Shown: positions 45,561 to 54,959 of the stretch, in pieces
Position numbering within the stretch: position 1 is the stretch's first letter
Layout of the letters: the number at the start of each line of letters is the position of its first letter
Assembly: GCF_900110915.1 (NCBI RefSeq)
Contig: NZ_FOFG01000001.1
Coordinates: 124,001 to 188,000 of the forward strand
Origin: Faunimonas pinastri
GTDB lineage: Bacteria; Pseudomonadota; Alphaproteobacteria; Rhizobiales; Afifellaceae
Length of the DNA stretch: 64,000 nucleotides
Direction of reading: 5' to 3'
Program-made: the position numbers and the translations under genes
Notes under the pieces: model-generated
Seen by the model: the letters and a program-made list of their open reading frames with translations, nothing else
The model's database searches: none
Told to the model about the DNA's origin: nothing

Positions 45561-46325
45561 TCAAGAGGACGCGGCCGGGTAAAGTCCGTCGCGCCAGTCG
45601 CCGAGAACCGCCTGCACAATGGCCAGGGCGGCCACGGCGGCGGTATCGGCGCGCAGGATGCGCGGACCGAGCGAAATGGCGACAACAAAGGGTTTAGACA
45701 AGAGCATCCGGCGCTCCTGTTCGGAAAAACCGCCCTCCGGCCCGATCAAGAGGGCCACCGGACCCCGCGGCACGGCGCGAAGCGCTTCGACGGGGTCCAC
45801 GATTTCCGCATCCTCGTCGCAGAAGACAAGTCGGCGGGCGGGGTCCCAATCATCGAGCGCCGCTTCCAGCGCGACGGTTTCCTCGATGGTCGGCAGCGCC
45901 AGCACGCCGCATTGCTCCGCCGCTTCCATCGCATTGGCCCGCATGCGTTCGGAATTGATGCGGTTCACCTGGGTATGCTGCGTCAGCACCGGACGAAGGG
46001 CGCTGGCGCCCATCTCCACCGCCTTCTGCACCATGTAGTCCAGACGGGCGTGCTTCAGCGGCGCAAAGAGGTAATGCAGGTCGCCCGGCGGGGGCTGCGG
46101 CCTCATCCGCTCTTCCGCGACGAGGCCGCAGGTCCGCTTGCCGGTTTCCGCGATGCGCATCCGCCATTCGCCGTCGCGTCCGTTGAAGGCGAGGAAGCGG
46201 TCGCCCTCCGCCATGCGGAGCACGTTCAGCAGATAGTTCGCCTGCGCCTTGTCCAGCGTGATCGCCGCGCCCGGGGCAAGCGGCTGGTCAAGAAAGAGGC
46301 GTTGGCTGCGGAAGTCGATTCTCAT
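45561..46325 (-). CDS. rsmE: 16S rRNA (uracil-1498-N3) methyltransferase RsmE
   Basis: RsmE methylates U1498 of 16S rRNA in the assembled small subunit. The 254-residue SPOUT-fold protein has [20 protein letters not shown], the AdoMet knot [13 protein letters not shown] and [18 protein letters not shown]. The ATG at 46325 gives the usual length; the longer in-frame start at 46550 overlaps the xseA 5' end. It is divergent from xseA, with 72 bp between the two starts. Confidence 0.95.
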   Translation of the reverse strand: MRIDFRSQRLFLDQPLAPGAAITLDKAQANYLLNVLRMAEGDRFLAFNGRDGEWRMRIAETGKRTCGLVAEERMRPQPPPGDLHYLFAPLKHARLDYMVQKAVEMGASALRPVLTQHTQVNRINSERMRANAMEAAEQCGVLALPTIEETVALEAALDDWDPARRLVFCDEDAEIVDPVEALRAVPRGPVALLIGPEGGFSEQERRMLLSKPFVVAISLGPRILRADTAAVAALAIVQAVLGDWRDGLYPAASS

Positions 46326-46397
46326 CCGGTGCGGTTCAGAGAGTTTGTCTCGATCGTGGACTTGAACGGGGAACGCGCGGGCGTCAAGACTGCACGC

Positions 46398-47951
46398 ATG
46401 AGCCAGCAAGTCGCGCCTGCCACCAACGTCGCCGAATTCACGGTCTCGGAACTCTCCTTCGCGCTGAAGCGGACGGTGGAGGAGAATTTCGAGCACGTCC
46501 GCGTGCGCGGCGAAATTTCCGGCTTTCGCGGCACGGTCGGCTCGGGCCACGCTTACTTCACGCTGAAGGACGACAAGGCCTGCATCGACGCGGTGGTCTG
46601 GAAGACGACCTTTACCCGCCTGCGCTTCAAGCCGCAGGAAGGCCTGGAAGTGATCGCCGTCGGCAAGCTCACGACCTTCCCCGGCCGCTCAAAGTACCAG
46701 ATCGTCATCGAAAGCCTGGAGCCGGCGGGCGAGGGCGCGCTGATGGCGCTGCTGGAAGAGCGCCGGCGCAAGCTGCAGGCCGAGGGTCTCTTCGACGAGA
46801 GCCGCAAGCGGCCGATCCCCTACCTGCCGTCCGTGATCGGCGTGGTCACGTCCCCGACGGGCGCCGTGATCCGCGATATCCTGCATCGGCTGCGCGACCG
46901 TTTCCCGAGCCGCGTGCTCGTCTGGCCGGTGCGGGTGCAGGGCGAGGGCGCGGCGGACGAAGTCGCCAATGCCGTGCGCGGCTTCAACGCCATCGACGGC
47001 TCCGGGGCGCTTCCCCGGCCGGATCTCCTGATCGTCGCGCGGGGCGGCGGCTCCATCGAGGATCTCTGGGCCTTCAACGAGGAAGTCGCGATCCGCGCCG
47101 TGGCGGAGAGCCGGATCCCCACCATCGCCGCCGTCGGTCACGAGACGGACTGGACGCTGATCGATTTCGCCGCCGATCTTCGCGCTCCGACGCCGACCGG
47201 TGCCGCTGAAAAGGCCGTGCCTGTTCGCTCCGAGCTGCTGGCGGTTACCGGCGATCTCGCCTCCCGCCACGAGGCCGTGTTCTGGCGCTGCATGGAAGCT
47301 CGCCGCCGGGAGCTCTTGGCGCTGTCGCGCGCGATGCCGTCGCTCTCCGGCCTTCTGGCCATGCCCCGGCAGCGGCTCGATCATGTCGGCAGCCGCCTCG
47401 GTCGGGCGCTCGGCTCGGAAGTCGCTTTGAAGCGCCGAAGCGCCGACGCGGTGACGGCGCGATTGTCGCCGATGCTCCTCACCCGTTCCGCCGCGCAGGG
47501 CCGGGAGCGGGTGGAGGCCGTCCATCGCCGGCTTGTGGCGGCCCATGCGGCGCGGCTGCGGCAGGAACGGCGGGATCTCGACCGGACGGGTGCGCGGCTG
47601 CAGATCGGCTGCGTCGGCCGCATCGTGCGCCGGCAGCGCGAACGCTTCGAGCAGGCGTCGCGGCTGCTGCAATCCTACGGCCAGCTCTTCTCCGAAGAGG
47701 CGATGCTGGCGCGGGGCTTCGCGCTGGTGACCGACGCCGATGGGGGCCGGATCGGCTCGGCGGCAGATTTGCGGCTCGGTGACAGCATCGCCATCCGCTT
47801 CGCCGACGGCGCGGTCGCGGCCTCGATCACCGGGGAAAGCTCCGAGCCTCCGGCTCTGTCCGCTTCCCCGAAGCCGCGTGCGCAGAAGCTTCCGAAGCCG
47901 ACGAAAGCCCGGGTGCCCGTGCCGGGCTCCAGGCAGGGCAGCCTCTTCTGA
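46398..47951 (+). CDS. xseA: Exodeoxyribonuclease VII large subunit XseA
   Basis: XseA is the large subunit of exonuclease VII, which degrades single-stranded DNA. The 517-residue protein has the N-terminal OB domain ([30 protein letters not shown]), the catalytic core ([63 protein letters not shown]) and a coiled coil with many Arg. The small subunit gene xseB is not in the window. The ATG at 46398 is chosen over upstream in-frame starts that read antisense to rsmE. Confidence 0.95.
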   Translation: MSQQVAPATNVAEFTVSELSFALKRTVEENFEHVRVRGEISGFRGTVGSGHAYFTLKDDKACIDAVVWKTTFTRLRFKPQEGLEVIAVGKLTTFPGRSKYQIVIESLEPAGEGALMALLEERRRKLQAEGLFDESRKRPIPYLPSVIGVVTSPTGAVIRDILHRLRDRFPSRVLVWPVRVQGEGAADEVANAVRGFNAIDGSGALPRPDLLIVARGGGSIEDLWAFNEEVAIRAVAESRIPTIAAVGHETDWTLIDFAADLRAPTPTGAAEKAVPVRSELLAVTGDLASRHEAVFWRCMEARRRELLALSRAMPSLSGLLAMPRQRLDHVGSRLGRALGSEVALKRRSADAVTARLSPMLLTRSAAQGRERVEAVHRRLVAAHAARLRQERRDLDRTGARLQIGCVGRIVRRQRERFEQASRLLQSYGQLFSEEAMLARGFALVTDADGGRIGSAADLRLGDSIAIRFADGAVAASITGESSEPPALSASPKPRAQKLPKPTKARVPVPGSRQGSLF

Positions 47952-47954
47952 TGA

Positions 47955-47981
47955 AAAGGGCCGGCGAAGCGCCGGCCCTTT
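47955..47981. terminator. Bidirectional terminator after xseA
   Basis: A 12-bp perfect stem AAAGGGCCGGCG / CGCCGGCCCTTT with an AAG loop, with T-rich flanks on both strands. It lies between the convergent xseA and the small protein gene at 48000. Confidence 0.85.
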
Positions 47982-47999
47982 GGGAATGCCTTTTGCAAA

Positions 48000-48326
48000 T
48001 CAGTAATTGAACTTCGACTTGTCCGGCGCTTCCTTGGGCGGCTGGACCGCGGCGGGAACGTCGCTGGCCGGGAAGCTGTCTTCCAGGCTCTTGTCGAGAT
48101 TGCCTTCCGACTGGCCGGGCTCGTGATCTTCGGAATGCCAGGACTTGCCGGGGGTCTGCGTTCCCGGCTGGATGTCGATCCCGCCGTCACCCTCGGTGAC
48201 ATCCGGGGCCGGCTCGGGAATGCCCGTCGGGGTCACGTCTTCGCCGGGAGCCGCGGCAAGGCCAGAGGCCTGCCAGCCTGGTTTCGCTCCGCCCGGAGTT
48301 CCGACTGCCGTGTTCAGATTGCTCAT
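48000..48326 (-). CDS. Small disordered protein with a C-terminal FPASD motif
   Basis: A 108-residue acidic protein rich in Pro, Gly, Ala and Asp, with no predicted domain or membrane segment. Near its C-terminus lies LDKSLEDSFPASDVPAAVQPP. I recognise this FPASD pattern from many short hypothetical proteins in bacteria of no known function. The ATG at 48326 follows GGAGAGGA at a normal distance. The remaining N-terminal part (repeated TP, PEP and DVTEGDGG) looks intrinsically disordered. It is divergent from glcB. Stress or general-stress association is possible but unsupported here. Confidence 0.65.
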   Translation of the reverse strand: MSNLNTAVGTPGGAKPGWQASGLAAAPGEDVTPTGIPEPAPDVTEGDGGIDIQPGTQTPGKSWHSEDHEPGQSEGNLDKSLEDSFPASDVPAAVQPPKEAPDKSKFNY

Positions 48327-48481
48327 CTTGCGAGTCCTCTCCTCTTCGCCATCTGAAACGCGGCCTGCGAAGGGTCGTTCCGTCGCATGGGGGAGCGACG
48401 CAGCGGATCTTTGCCTCCCGGCGGCATCTGCTCTATCAGCAAGGCAAGGATCCATGACGACGATGAGAGCGGGAGCGTGAG

Positions 48482-50692
48482 ATGACCGAGCGGGTGAATG
48501 CAGGCGGGCTGCAGGTGGCCGAGGAGCTCTACGATTTCGTCAATGGCGAAGCGCTGCCGGGCACCGGCATCGAGCCGGACGCATTCTGGAACGCGATGGG
48601 CGGGATCGTCCGCGACTTCACCGGCCGCAACCGCGATCTCCTGAAGAAGCGCGACGAGTTCCAGGCACAGCTCGACCGCTGGTATCGCGACAACCGCGAC
48701 AAGGTTTCCGACATCGACGCCTACAAGGCGTTCCTGACCTCTATCGGCTACCTCGTGCCGGAAGGCGGCGAGTTCAGCATCTCGACGTCCGGCGTGGATG
48801 CGGAAATCAACACGATTGCCGGCCCGCAGCTCGTGGTGCCGATCACCAATGCCCGCTACGCGCTGAACGCGGCGAACGCCCGCTGGGGCAGCCTCTATGA
48901 CGCGCTCTACGGCACCGACGCCATCCCCGAGGAGGGCGAGGCGGCGCGCGGCAAGGGCTACAACAAGGCCCGCGGCGAGCGGGTGATCACCTTCGCGCGC
49001 GACTTCCTCGACGAAGCGGCCCGGCTGGCCAAGGGGCACCACGGCGATGCGACGGGCTATGCCGTGAAGAACGGCAAGCTCGCGGTTTCGCTGAAGGGCG
49101 ACGGCGAGACGGGCCTGGCGAACGAGGGCGTCTTCGCCGGTTATCGCGGCCCGGCGGAAGCTCCCGAGGCGATCCTGATCCGCCACAACGGCCTCCACGC
49201 GGAAATCCGCATCGACCGGGAAAGCCAGATCGGCCGCGACGATCCGGCCGGCGTTTCCGATCTCGTACTGGAATCGGCCGTGACCACGATCATGGACTTC
49301 GAGGATTCCGTCGCCTGCGTCGATGCCGAGGACAAGGTCCTCGCCTATCGCAACTGGCTGGGCCTGATGAAGGGCGACCTGATCGAGACCTTCGACAAGG
49401 GCGGCCGCACCGTTCGGCGCGAGCTGAATCCCGACCGCACCTATACCGCGCCGGATGGGGGCGAGGTCACCGTGCCCGGCCGCAGTACCATGCTTGTACG
49501 CAATGTCGGTCACCTCATGACCATCGACGCGATCCTCGACGGCGAGGGCGCGCCGGTGTTCGAAGGGCTGATGGACGGCATGATCAGCGCCGCGATCGCG
49601 CTGCACGATATCGGGCCGGAAGGGCGGCATCTGAACAGCCGCGCCGGCTCCGTCTATATCGTCAAGCCCAAGATGCACGGGCCGGAGGAGGTGGCTTTCG
49701 CCAACGATCTCTTCGACCGGATCGAGGACGCGCTGGGCCTTGCCCGCAACACGCTGAAGATCGGCATCATGGACGAGGAGCGGCGCACGACGCTGAACCT
49801 CAAGGAATCGATCCGCGCCGCGAGGGACCGGGTGGTCTTCATCAATACGGGCTTTCTCGACCGCACCGGCGACGAGATCCATACCTCGATGGAGGCCGGG
49901 CCGATGATCCGCAAGGGCGACATGCGCGCCGCCGCCTGGATCGGCGCCTACGAGAACCAGAACGTCGATGTCGGCCTGGAATGCGGGTTGCAGGGCCATG
50001 CGCAGATCGGCAAGGGAATGTGGGCGATGCCGGACCGGATGGCCGACATGCTGGAGGCCAAGATCGGCCATCCGATGGCCGGCGCGAACACCGCCTGGGT
50101 GCCGTCGCCGACCGCCGCGACGCTGCACGCGATCCACTATCACAAGGTGGATGTCGCCGCGCGGCAGGCCGAGCTCAAGAGCCGCAAGCGCGCCGATATC
50201 GACGCGATCCTGACCATCCCGGTCGCGACCAGGCCGAACTGGCCGGCAGACGCGATCCAGCAGGAGCTCGACAACAACGCGCAGGGCATTCTCGGCTATG
50301 TCGTGCGCTGGGTCGATCAGGGCGTCGGCTGCTCCAAGGTGCCTGACATCCACGATGTCGGTCTGATGGAGGACCGCGCCACGCTCCGCATCTCCAGCCA
50401 ACACATCGCCAACTGGCTGCACCACAAGGTCGCCAGCCACGATCAGATGATGGAGACCATGAAGCGCATGGCGGCGGTGGTGGACCGGCAGAACGAGGGC
50501 GACCCGCTCTACCGGCCGATGGCGGAGGATTTCGAGGGCAGCGTCGCCTTCCAGGCCGCCTGCGACCTCGTCTTCAAGGGACGCGAGCAGCCGAACGGCT
50601 ACACCGAGCCGGTGCTGCATGCCCGCCGCGCGGAGGCCAAGGCCCGCAACGCCACGCCGACCCAAGTGTCCGCCAAGCGTTCACCGCTCTAG
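48482..50692 (+). CDS. glcB: Malate synthase G (GlcB)
   Basis: Malate synthase condenses glyoxylate and acetyl-CoA to malate. The 736-residue length is that of the monomeric G isoform. Visible blocks include [59 protein letters not shown] (with the metal-binding acidic residues) and [26 protein letters not shown]. The gene is single, with a strong terminator downstream. No aceA (isocitrate lyase) is in this window, so use of glyoxylate from another source, such as glycolate, is possible. Confidence 0.96.
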   Translation: MTERVNAGGLQVAEELYDFVNGEALPGTGIEPDAFWNAMGGIVRDFTGRNRDLLKKRDEFQAQLDRWYRDNRDKVSDIDAYKAFLTSIGYLVPEGGEFSISTSGVDAEINTIAGPQLVVPITNARYALNAANARWGSLYDALYGTDAIPEEGEAARGKGYNKARGERVITFARDFLDEAARLAKGHHGDATGYAVKNGKLAVSLKGDGETGLANEGVFAGYRGPAEAPEAILIRHNGLHAEIRIDRESQIGRDDPAGVSDLVLESAVTTIMDFEDSVACVDAEDKVLAYRNWLGLMKGDLIETFDKGGRTVRRELNPDRTYTAPDGGEVTVPGRSTMLVRNVGHLMTIDAILDGEGAPVFEGLMDGMISAAIALHDIGPEGRHLNSRAGSVYIVKPKMHGPEEVAFANDLFDRIEDALGLARNTLKIGIMDEERRTTLNLKESIRAARDRVVFINTGFLDRTGDEIHTSMEAGPMIRKGDMRAAAWIGAYENQNVDVGLECGLQGHAQIGKGMWAMPDRMADMLEAKIGHPMAGANTAWVPSPTAATLHAIHYHKVDVAARQAELKSRKRADIDAILTIPVATRPNWPADAIQQELDNNAQGILGYVVRWVDQGVGCSKVPDIHDVGLMEDRATLRISSQHIANWLHHKVASHDQMMETMKRMAAVVDRQNEGDPLYRPMAEDFEGSVAFQAACDLVFKGREQPNGYTEPVLHARRAEAKARNATPTQVSAKRSPL

Positions 50693-50730
50693 AGAAAACT
50701 TACCCGGCTTCGGGAACAGGAACATGCGAT

Positions 50731-50769
50731 GCCGGTTCACTGCTACCGCGGTGGGCCGGCTTTTCGTTT
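50731..50769 (+). terminator. Terminator after glcB
   Basis: GCCGGTTCAC pairs with GTGGGCCGGC (10 bp including two G-U pairs) around a 10-base loop, followed by TTTTCGTTT. Placed 38 bp after the glcB stop. Confidence 0.75.
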
Positions 50770-50798
50770 GAGCCCACATCTTTCGATGGAGTGGCTTG

Positions 50799-51938
50799 AT
50801 GGCGTCTGAAACCCCGGAGAATGCCTGGTCGCCGGGCGCCGTCGCCCGACTGACGGTGCTGGTTGCCTCTATCTTCGTGGCGCTGGCCGCGGGTTGCTTC
50901 ATCCTGTGGAAGGGCTCGGCCGCCTTCTTCGTCATCTTCGGCGGGCTGCTTCTGGCCGTGGTGCTCGATGCCGGCGCCTCCGCTCTCGGCCGCATCCTGC
51001 ATGTCAGGCGGAGCATCCTGCTGGTCGCCCTGTTCCTGATCCTGATGATCGTGCTGGGTGGCGCGGTTTCCTGGGGCGGTGCCACGCTCGTCGATCAGGC
51101 GGGACGGTTCACCTCCACCTTTTCCGAACAGACCAAGAAGCTGAACGACCTCATCGCCTCCAGCCACCTGCCGTTCCTGTCCGGCGAGAGCCTGAAGAAC
51201 CTGCTGCCCTCGGGCGGTGCGATGTTCGGCGGCGCCACCAATGCCGTGGTCGCCGGCTTCGGCGTGGTCGGCAATTTCGTGCTGATGCTGTTCCTGGGCG
51301 CGTTTCTCGCCTGGGAGCCCGAAACCTACAAGATGGGCTTCCTGAGCCTCCTGCCGAAGGAGAAGCGGGAGCGCGTCGGCGAGGCGCTGGACGAGGCGGG
51401 TGTGGCGATGCGCGGCTGGTTTCTCGGCCAGCTCGTCAGCATGGCGATCGTCGGCGTGGCGACGCTGCTGATCCTCTGGGTGCTCGGCTTCTCGTTCCCG
51501 CTGCTGCTGGCGGTGATGTCCGGCCTCCTGGTCTTCATCCCGACCATCGGTCCGACGGTCGCCGGCGGTATCATCATCCTCGCCGGGCTGGCGCAGAGCC
51601 CGTCCATGGCGCTCTACGGCCTCGGCGCCTATCTCGTCATCCAGGCACTGGAGAGCAACATCGTGACGCCGATGGTGCAGGAGCGGGTAGTGAGCCTGCC
51701 GGCGGCCTATACGCTGGGCTTCCAGCTTCTCTTCGGGGCGCTTTTCGGCATTCCGGGCCTGGCGCTCGCCGTGCCGATCAGCGCGGCGGTGAAGACGCTG
51801 GTGCTGGAACTCTACGTGGAAGACGGGCTCGGCGGCGCGTGGAAGGCGGAGGACGAGGCGGAGGAGGAAGAGAAGAGCCGCCGCAATCTCCGCCGTATTC
51901 ACCGCACGGGCCACAATCGCAGCGGCGAACGCGTCTAG
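50799..51938 (+). CDS. AI-2E family transporter (PerM/TqsA type)
   Basis: An integral membrane protein of 379 residues with about eight hydrophobic segments. The middle region GWFLGQLVSMAIVGVATLLILWVLGF and IPTIGPTVAGGIII, and the last membrane stretch LLFGALFGIPGLALAVPISAAVKTL, are typical of this family. A few members export the quorum signal AI-2 or act as Na+/H+ antiporters, but most have unknown substrates. The C-terminus is highly charged (EDEAEEEEKSRRNLRRIHR). The ATG at 50799 has GGAG seven bases upstream. It follows glcB but is separated by a terminator. Confidence 0.85.
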   Translation: MASETPENAWSPGAVARLTVLVASIFVALAAGCFILWKGSAAFFVIFGGLLLAVVLDAGASALGRILHVRRSILLVALFLILMIVLGGAVSWGGATLVDQAGRFTSTFSEQTKKLNDLIASSHLPFLSGESLKNLLPSGGAMFGGATNAVVAGFGVVGNFVLMLFLGAFLAWEPETYKMGFLSLLPKEKRERVGEALDEAGVAMRGWFLGQLVSMAIVGVATLLILWVLGFSFPLLLAVMSGLLVFIPTIGPTVAGGIIILAGLAQSPSMALYGLGAYLVIQALESNIVTPMVQERVVSLPAAYTLGFQLLFGALFGIPGLALAVPISAAVKTLVLELYVEDGLGGAWKAEDEAEEEEKSRRNLRRIHRTGHNRSGERV

Positions 51939-51944
51939 GCCGAC

Positions 51945-52692
51945 TCAGGCGCCGGGCAGCGTGAAGACGGTGCGGCGCTTGCTGTCGTCCCGTCTCCAGG
52001 CCGCTTCGACCTCCGCCAGCGGCGCGGGCGTGGTGGCGATCCGCAGGCCCGCCGGCACCGCGCCTGCAGAACGCCCTCCATGGCCTTGATCATGCGAGGC
52101 AGGGGGATGCTGCCGCTGCCGCTGCCCATCAATTCGATAGCGAAGGATCGGAGCACGGCACCGGGCAGAGTGATTTTCGGACCGCTGATCGATCCGAACT
52201 GCACAAGGCGGATCGGCACCGCGTCCGCTCCGGCTTTCGCGCCGGCCACCAGCAGCCGTTCCGCGCTTTTCCCAGAGATAATCGAGTACGACATCGAAAC
52301 CCCCGGCGAACGGCTCGCGAAGCGCCCCTTCCAATGCGGCCTCGTCGCCGTCGACGCGATCGTCACATCCGCACCGAGTTCCCCCTGGGAATGCAGCGCC
52401 TCGGGATCGCGGCCCGTCGCGATGATCTTCGCCGCGCCAAGATGGCGGGCGATCTGCACGGCCAAGGAGTCCGCGGCCCCCGTGGCACCGTTGACCAGAA
52501 CGGGTTCGCCGGTCCTCAGCTTTGCGCGTTCGGTGAGTGCCGCCCAGGAGGACATGCCGGGATTGGCGATGGACGCGGCGGTGATGTCATCCATCTCGTC
52601 CGGCAGGGGAATGCACTGTGCCGAGGGCACCACGTCCGCTCGGAGAAGCTGCGCGAGCTTCACGGAGCCGTTCTCGATATCGTGGGCATGCT
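51945..52692 (-). pseudogene. Decayed zinc-type alcohol dehydrogenase / quinone oxidoreductase
   Basis: The minus strand reads as a medium-chain dehydrogenase in broken frames. Residues such as VPSAQCIPLPDEMDDITAASIANPG, VLVNGATGAADSLAVQIARHLGA and IATGRDPEALHSQGELGADVTI form the Rossmann half. Three frameshifts are visible by translating across: near 52356 (TIA to VDGDEAALEG), near 52270 (DYLW to GKSAERLL, two bases missing) and near 52060 (EGVLQA to VPAGLRIAT). The protein restarts normally to AEVEAAWRRDDSKRRTVFTLPGA. The N-terminal third is also missing. It is certainly nonfunctional as a single chain. It ends near a truncated MarR gene. Confidence 0.8.
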
Positions 52693-52716
52693 GAATCGGC
52701 CGCATGCGCGAATGAC

Positions 52717-53094
52717 ATGCTGATCGAGGCCGCCGGCATCCCGCTCGACCGCGTGCTGTTTCCACTGCTCGTCAGCATCGAGCGTTTCGGACCGACCGGC
52801 GTGGTCGATCTGGCCGACCGCGTGGGGCGCGACTACACGACCGTCAGTCGGAAGGTGGCGAAGCTGGAAAGTCTTGATCTCGTGGAGCGGCGGGGAAGTC
52901 AGGTCGACCGCCGGGTCCGGGAGGCGGTCATCGCTCCCAGGGGCAAGGCGATGACCGATCTGGTGGATGCCGCACGCGAGCGGTTCGGTCGGGCGATCTT
53001 CGAAACCTGGGACGCCGGAGAGATGGACGAACTGGTGCGGCTGATGCGCAAATTCTATGATGCGATGAAGCAGGTCACCTCGACAGAGGCCTGA
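52717..53094 (+). CDS. MarR-family regulator, probably 5'-truncated
   Basis: The 125 residues from the ATG at 52717 start in the middle of the usual first helix (MLIEAAGIPLDRVLFPLLVSIERFG) and continue through an intact winged helix (GVVDLADRVGRDYTTVSRKVAKLESLDLVERRG, RRVREAVIAPRGKAM) and a C-terminal helix. Typical members are 140-160 residues, so about 20-30 N-terminal residues that help dimerisation are missing. In-frame sequence further upstream to 52618 belongs to the antisense dehydrogenase remnant. It may once have regulated the divergent dehydrogenase. It could be functional or dead. Confidence 0.7.
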   Translation: MLIEAAGIPLDRVLFPLLVSIERFGPTGVVDLADRVGRDYTTVSRKVAKLESLDLVERRGSQVDRRVREAVIAPRGKAMTDLVDAARERFGRAIFETWDAGEMDELVRLMRKFYDAMKQVTSTEA

Positions 53095-53137
53095 TCGGTC
53101 GGGCTGCCGGAGGCTGTCGCCTCCGGCGCTTCTCGAT

Positions 53138-54061
53138 TCAGCGGACGACGACCGTGGTGCCGACGCCGACACGGGAATAAAGGTCCGTCACGTCCTCGTT
53201 GCGCATGCGAATGCAGCCGGAGGAAACCGCGTGGCCGATGGTCCAGGGCTCGTTGGAGCCGTGGATGCGGAACAGCGTGTCCTGTCCGTTGCGGTAGAGA
53301 TACATGGCGCGGGCGCCGAGCGGATTGCGCGTGCCGCCGGCCATGGAGGCCGGCAGATAAGGCTGGCGCTTGCGCATTTCGGACGGGGGCGTCCAGGTCG
53401 GCCATTCCGCCTTGCGGCCGATATGGGCGGTGCCGGACCAGGCGAAGCCTTCGCGGCCGACGCCGACGCCATAGCGCCGTGCCTTGCCTCCGGCCATGAC
53501 AAGGTAAAGGTGGCGCGAGGACGTATCGATCACGATCGTGCCCGGCGCCTGGCTGGTGTTGTAGTTCACCACCGTCGGCAGGAATTCCGGCGCCACCGTG
53601 CGGGCGGGGGCGGCTTGGACGGAGGGTGCGCCCGGCGAGATCAGCGACACCGGCTGCATGGCCGGTCGGATCGCCGTCGGCCCGTTCGGCACCACATAGA
53701 TGGCGCGCGGGGGCGGCGCGATCACGACCGCGTCCGGCTGGGGCGCGAACATGACCTGCAGCAACCCGCGCCGCTGGTCGACCGGGCGGATTTCCGCAAC
53801 GGGCGTGACATAGGCCCGCTCGCGAACGGGAGACGCGTAGACCGGAGCAGCATAGACCGGCTGCTGGTAGCGCACCGGCGCGGCCCGGACCGTCGGTTCG
53901 CAGGTCGGCAGGGGCTGCAGCTGGTCGATCCATTGCTGCTCGACCCGGGGATCGGGATGAACGTAATGCTGCGCGGAGGCGACGCCGGGAGCGGCTGCGC
54001 CGGCAAGGCTGCCAAGAGCCAGGAGCGCGAGAGTGGGGATCTTCTTCATCGAGGGAAACAT
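53138..54061 (-). CDS. L,D-transpeptidase, YkuD/ErfK family, secreted
   Basis: A periplasmic enzyme that cross-links peptidoglycan or anchors proteins to it. The 307-residue protein starts with a signal peptide (MFPSMKKIPTLALLALGSLAGAAAPGVASA, cleavage before QHYV). A Pro/Ala/Val-rich linker of about 130 residues follows, then the YkuD domain with IVIDTSSRHLYLV. The catalytic site is HGSNEPWTIG and SSGCIRMRNEDV, with the His and Cys nucleophile. The ATG at 54061 is preferred for its GAGAAGAG upstream; ATG 54049 is an alternative. It is convergent with the MarR gene and divergent from tag. Confidence 0.92.
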   Translation of the reverse strand: MFPSMKKIPTLALLALGSLAGAAAPGVASAQHYVHPDPRVEQQWIDQLQPLPTCEPTVRAAPVRYQQPVYAAPVYASPVRERAYVTPVAEIRPVDQRRGLLQVMFAPQPDAVVIAPPPRAIYVVPNGPTAIRPAMQPVSLISPGAPSVQAAPARTVAPEFLPTVVNYNTSQAPGTIVIDTSSRHLYLVMAGGKARRYGVGVGREGFAWSGTAHIGRKAEWPTWTPPSEMRKRQPYLPASMAGGTRNPLGARAMYLYRNGQDTLFRIHGSNEPWTIGHAVSSGCIRMRNEDVTDLYSRVGVGTTVVVR

Positions 54062-54206
54062 GCTCTTCTCGGGAAGGCCGGGGCACGGCGGTTCTGCTGG
54101 AGCTTGGTCCGGCTTGTCCCTCCGAAGGGTAAATTCCGGCGCGCTTCCGGTCTGGCGGACGGGATTCCTCCGGCTAAGGTGAATCAAGGGTTGAAGTGGG
54201 GATGCG

Positions 54207-54851
54207 GTGGCGATGGCCGAGCGAACGGACGGGCTGGTGGCGGGCGAGGACGGCCGGCTTCGCTGCTCCTGGCAGGGCAATGTCCCGATCTACCGCGACT
54301 ACCATGACGAGGAATGGGGCCGGCCCGTCGGCGACGATCGCCGGCTGTTCGAGAAGATCTGCCTGGAGGGCTTCCAGTCCGGCCTTTCCTGGCTGACGAT
54401 CCTGAGAAAGCGGGAAGCCTTCCGGGCCGCCTTCGCCGGTTTCGACCCGGAAACCGTGGTGCGCTTCGGCCCGGCGGAGGTCGAGCGGTGCCTCGGAGAC
54501 GCCGGCATCGTCCGCCATCGCGGCAAGATCGCGTCCGTCGTCAATAATGCGCGACGCATGCTGGAGCTTGTCGAGCGGGAGGGTTCGCTCGCCGCGTTCA
54601 TCTGGCGCTACGAGCCGAAGCCGGAAATGCGGCCGACGCATGTCGGGCCGGAAACACTGCGCGCCATCACCCAGAGCCCGGAATCGGTGGCCTTATCGAA
54701 GGAACTCCGCAGGCGCGGCTGGAGCTTCGTCGGCCCGACGACGTGCTACGCCTTCATGCAGTCGATGGGGCTCGTCAACGATCATCTCGAAGGCTGCTGC
54801 TGCCGCGAGGCGGTCGAGGCCGCGCGCGCCGGTTTCGCCCGACCGATCTAG
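54207..54851 (+). CDS. tag: DNA-3-methyladenine glycosylase I (Tag)
   Basis: Tag removes 3-methyladenine from alkylated DNA to start base excision repair. The 214-residue protein shows the family N-terminus RCSWQGNVPIYRDYHDEEWGRPV, FEKICLEGFQSGLSWLTILRKREAFR, and the C-terminal zinc-ligand part GPTTCYAFMQSMGLVNDHLEGCC. The GTG at 54207 has GGGG five bases upstream; ATG 54213 is an alternative. It stands alone between the transpeptidase and hisS. Confidence 0.95.
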   Translation: MAMAERTDGLVAGEDGRLRCSWQGNVPIYRDYHDEEWGRPVGDDRRLFEKICLEGFQSGLSWLTILRKREAFRAAFAGFDPETVVRFGPAEVERCLGDAGIVRHRGKIASVVNNARRMLELVEREGSLAAFIWRYEPKPEMRPTHVGPETLRAITQSPESVALSKELRRRGWSFVGPTTCYAFMQSMGLVNDHLEGCCCREAVEAARAGFARPI

Positions 54852-54959
54852 AATCGGCGGACGGCCCGAGTTGCAGCGAAAACTTGTTGCCCGCGCCGCA
54901 TTGTCTTAAGGGGAAGGCAGGCTCGTTTCCGCGGGCTTTTCCCAGTTTTTGACGTGATC

